Part shown: positions 6,808 through 8,115 of the stretch, piece by piece
Numbering within the stretch: the stretch's first letter is position 1
How the letters are laid out: every line of letters begins with the position of its first letter
Assembly (NCBI GenBank): GCA_029056365.1
Contig: JAIDBM010000232.1
Location: 1-8,115 of the forward strand
Direction: 5' to 3'
Length of the DNA: 8,115 nt
Source of the DNA: Muribaculaceae bacterium
Lineage (GTDB): Bacteria; Bacteroidota; Bacteroidia; Bacteroidales; Muribaculaceae
Translations under genes and position numbers: made by a program
Notes under the pieces: model-generated
Database searches by the model: none
Seen by the model: the letters and a program-made list of their open reading frames with translations, nothing else
What the model was told of the DNA's origin: nothing

Positions 6808-6820
6808 CATCAAAAGCTCC

Positions 6821-7225
6821 TTACGGCAGATGCCTTTCTGCCTTGTCGACAAGATATTTCCGCAACGAAGCCGCCCAGGACGCTCCTCCTGCGGCGGCTT
6901 CGTTCTCAAGTATCGAAAGCACCTGCTGAAAACACACCGCCGCTCCCGTGAAGCGCAAACACCACGAAATATCAAATACCTTGTCCGCCCCGTGAGCCAC
7001 AAGCAGCGCTATATATATCTTCACAACCGACACTATGGCCCGCCAGACACCACGGCTGCTTATAATCCCGCTCACCGGAACTCCGCGCCGAAGCATCCTG
7101 CAACGTAACGAAACGGCACTCATGCAATCAACAACTACGAGTACTGTGCACAGCGCGGCATATGGATATACCGGCAATAAAAAGGCGCCGGCCACTCCGA
7201 CCGCCATTGTTACTATATTCTTCAT
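6821..7225 (-). CDS. Small phage-holin-family membrane protein
   Basis: This 134-residue protein has hydrophobic segments at about 4-19, 22-38, 62-79 and 89-104, followed by a charged amphipathic tail. The pattern VVVDCMSAV (30-38), then a basic stretch (RCRMLRRG, 41-48), SSRGVWRAI (56-64), VKIYIALLVAHGAD (68-81) and a late QVLSILENEAAAGG (101-114) resembles the short phage holin family common in Bacteroidales chromosomes (PF05105-like). Holins form membrane lesions that release endolysin in phages; many chromosomal members have no proven role. No amidase, endolysin or other phage gene is nearby, so it is a lone member, perhaps domesticated. It has its own promoter in the 3' gap and ends 13 bases from the convergent DUF4886 gene. 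Function beyond the family is not assigned. Confidence 0.75.
   Translation of the reverse strand: MKNIVTMAVGVAGAFLLPVYPYAALCTVLVVVDCMSAVSLRCRMLRRGVPVSGIISSRGVWRAIVSVVKIYIALLVAHGADKVFDISWCLRFTGAAVCFQQVLSILENEAAAGGASWAASLRKYLVDKAERHLP
6864..6904. repeat. Long perfect inverted repeat inside the holin-family gene
   Basis: AACGAAGCCGCC at 6864-6875 is the exact reverse complement of GGCGGCTTCGTT at 6893-6904. The loop can pair further: CAGGA (6876-6880) with TCCTG (6887-6891), leaving a six-base loop and one bulged C at 6892. A separate 12-base palindrome, CTTGTCGACAAG, sits at 6842-6853. Both lie in the 3' part of the minus-strand gene and just downstream of the convergent plus-strand stop at 6807, so they could slow or end read-through from either side. 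No T-run is present. Confidence 0.55.
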
Positions 7226-7240
7226 TTTATCTGCTTTTTC

Positions 7241-7259
7241 CTTTGCAAGTGCAAAGTTA
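7241..7259 (-). promoter_or_regulatory. Promoter -7 element of the holin-family gene with overlapping inverted repeat
   Basis: On the minus strand TAACTTTG (7259 down to 7252) matches TAnnTTTG exactly, 26 bases upstream of the ATG at 7225. CTTTGCA (7241-7247) and TGCAAAG (7250-7256) form a perfect 7-base inverted repeat with a two-base spacer, covering the -7 element and the expected transcription start. The leader also contains AAAGGAA about a dozen bases before the ATG, one of the few purine-rich ribosome-binding-like sites here. No good -33 motif was seen. Confidence 0.6.
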
Positions 7260-7368
7260 CCATGCCAGACTATAGTAATAAGCCATTAATTTATGTTAAA
7301 TATACTACCGTTTGTCAGTACAATAAAATAATAGAACAGGTTCGAAAATAACCTACATTGAGTATATC

Positions 7369-7403
7369 AAAAAGGCCGCACACAACCCTGTGCGGCCTTT
7401 TTT
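7369..7403 (+). terminator. Intrinsic terminator without an obvious upstream gene
   Basis: GGCCGCACA (7374-7382) pairs exactly with TGTGCGGCC (7389-7397) around the six-base loop CAACCC, and six T residues follow (7398-7403). A run of A residues before the stem (7369-7373) makes it potentially bidirectional. It sits between two divergent genes: the holin-family gene starts leftward at 7225 and the DUF177 gene starts rightward at 7482. No annotated plus-strand gene ends near it, so it either insulates the DUF177 promoter or ends an unannotated transcript. Confidence 0.85.
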
Positions 7404-7426
7404 AAGCATTTTTCCATATCTAAAAC

Positions 7427-7457
7427 TTGGTAGTTTGACGAAAGTTATATAACTTTG
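7427..7457 (+). promoter_or_regulatory. Bacteroidetes promoter of the DUF177 gene
   Basis: TAACTTTG at 7450-7457 is an exact -7 motif, with a TTG at 7427-7429 about 20 bases upstream as the -33 partner. The -7 element runs into AACTTTGCAAAGTT (7451-7464), a perfect 14-base palindrome. The expected transcript start is near 7463, about 20 bases before the chosen ATG at 7482. The intrinsic terminator immediately upstream isolates this promoter. Confidence 0.7.
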
Positions 7458-7481
7458 CAAAGTTTTTTCAACCTCAAGCTA

Positions 7482-8072
7482 ATGGGAAAGTTTTCGGCAT
7501 ATAAATTACCGCTCAAGTCTCTTGCCCCGGGCACTCACGAATTTGAATATGTGCTCGACAAGCAGTTTTTCGCCAACATGGAAAGCGCCGACATTCACGA
7601 TGCCGACCTGAAGGTGAAACTCGTTGTTGACTACCGCGGCGATGTCTATGACTTGAAATTCAGCATCACAGGCAACGTGATACTGCTTTGCGACCGCTGT
7701 CTCGACTCCATGGATTTCCCTATCGATGCCAGCTACCACATAATGGTGAAATACGGCCAGGACTACAACGACGACTCGGACGAACTCCTTGAAATACCGG
7801 AGTCCGACAACTACATCAACGTAGCCTACATGCTTTACGACACCGTGACACTCGCCATTCCAATCAAACATGTGCACCCGCTCGGCAAATGCAACCGGCA
7901 AATGAGCGCACTTCTGAAAAAACACCGCGCCCGCGCCACCGGCGAAGACGCCGACCTCGAAAACGACCTCATCGACGAAATCGACAACATCGACGAATCG
8001 TCCGCCACGGCTACCGACCCGCGATGGGACGCACTGAAAGGTCTCGCATCACCGGACTCCGGCGAAGAATAA
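7482..8072 (+). CDS. DUF177 / YceD-family protein (23S rRNA accumulation, upstream of rpmF)
   Basis: I start this 196-residue protein at the ATG at 7482. The longer frame from the TTG at 7455 would begin inside the -7 promoter element. The family (PF02620, E. coli YceD) is needed for normal 23S rRNA/50S subunit accumulation in bacteria and plants, and is generally encoded next to the L32 gene rpmF. Visible features are ITGNVILLCDRCLDSMDFPI (62-81) with the C70/C73 pair, PIKHVHPLGKCN (127-138) with H130, H132 and C137 that could complete a metal site, a very acidic segment (154-172), and the C-terminal family signature DPRWDALKGL (179-188). No signal peptide is present, so it is cytoplasmic. 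Only 43 bases remain after the stop, with no start codon of a following gene seen; rpmF is expected just beyond the window. Role is inferred from family. Confidence 0.88.
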   Translation: MGKFSAYKLPLKSLAPGTHEFEYVLDKQFFANMESADIHDADLKVKLVVDYRGDVYDLKFSITGNVILLCDRCLDSMDFPIDASYHIMVKYGQDYNDDSDELLEIPESDNYINVAYMLYDTVTLAIPIKHVHPLGKCNRQMSALLKKHRARATGEDADLENDLIDEIDNIDESSATATDPRWDALKGLASPDSGEE

Positions 8073-8115
8073 GAATTTTACCGTCAGCCGACAGGCCGAC
8101 ACTATCAGATAAAAC

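Noticed and set aside
6821..7225. Prophage remnant
   Set aside because: Only one holin-family gene is present, with no integrase, structural gene, attachment repeat or change in composition.
7338..7354. tRNA T-arm-like sequence (GGTTCGAAAAT)
   Set aside because: When the TTCGAAA loop is placed in register the flanking five bases do not pair, and no acceptor, D-arm or anticodon arm is present. The pairing that does exist gives a simple hairpin.
8087..8101. Short direct repeat GCCGACA twice
   Set aside because: Seven bases in a GC-rich spacer are easily explained by chance.

Overview
The window looks like a chromosomal housekeeping stretch from a member of the order Bacteroidales. The moderately high GC content and the gene content would fit a gut lineage such as Muribaculaceae, but that family-level placement is an inference. 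The main evidence is the promoter pattern: five genes or operons are preceded by the Bacteroidetes -7 motif TAnnTTTG, and strong Shine-Dalgarno sites are mostly absent. Gene families also fit: a multi-repeat DUF349 protein, a DUF4886 SGNH protein, a Bacteroides-type small holin-family protein, and a DUF177 protein whose usual partner (rpmF) would lie just past the right edge.

Layout. Positions 1-107 hold no convincing gene but contain a GC-rich hairpin. A minus-strand pair follows: a secreted protein with a thioredoxin-like C-terminal domain that lacks CxxC (628-1815), then the thiol peroxidase Tpx (108-614). Divergent from these is a Nudix hydrolase (1950-2459), followed by a 604-residue DUF349 protein with its own promoter (2571-4385). 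After a 192-base, unusually hairpin-rich gap come two almost touching plus-strand genes: an initiating undecaprenyl-phosphate sugar-phosphate transferase (4578-5972) and a secreted DUF4886/SGNH-like protein (5974-6807). A convergent small holin-family membrane protein (6821-7225, minus) ends 13 bases from them. A 256-base non-coding gap holds its promoter, an intrinsic terminator with no obvious gene to serve, and the promoter of the DUF177/YceD gene (7482-8072).

How the genes relate. Tpx and its upstream neighbour are probably one transcript linking peroxide defence to the cell envelope. The sugar transferase and the SGNH-like protein are probably translationally coupled and concern envelope glycan synthesis or modification. 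DUF177 belongs to 50S ribosome biogenesis. I saw no mobile element, CRISPR array, rRNA or tRNA, and no clear novel multi-gene system. The most unusual signals are non-coding: TTTGCA/TGCAAA palindromes at four promoters, the structured leader before the sugar transferase, the orphan terminator near 7400, and a long hairpin inside the holin gene.
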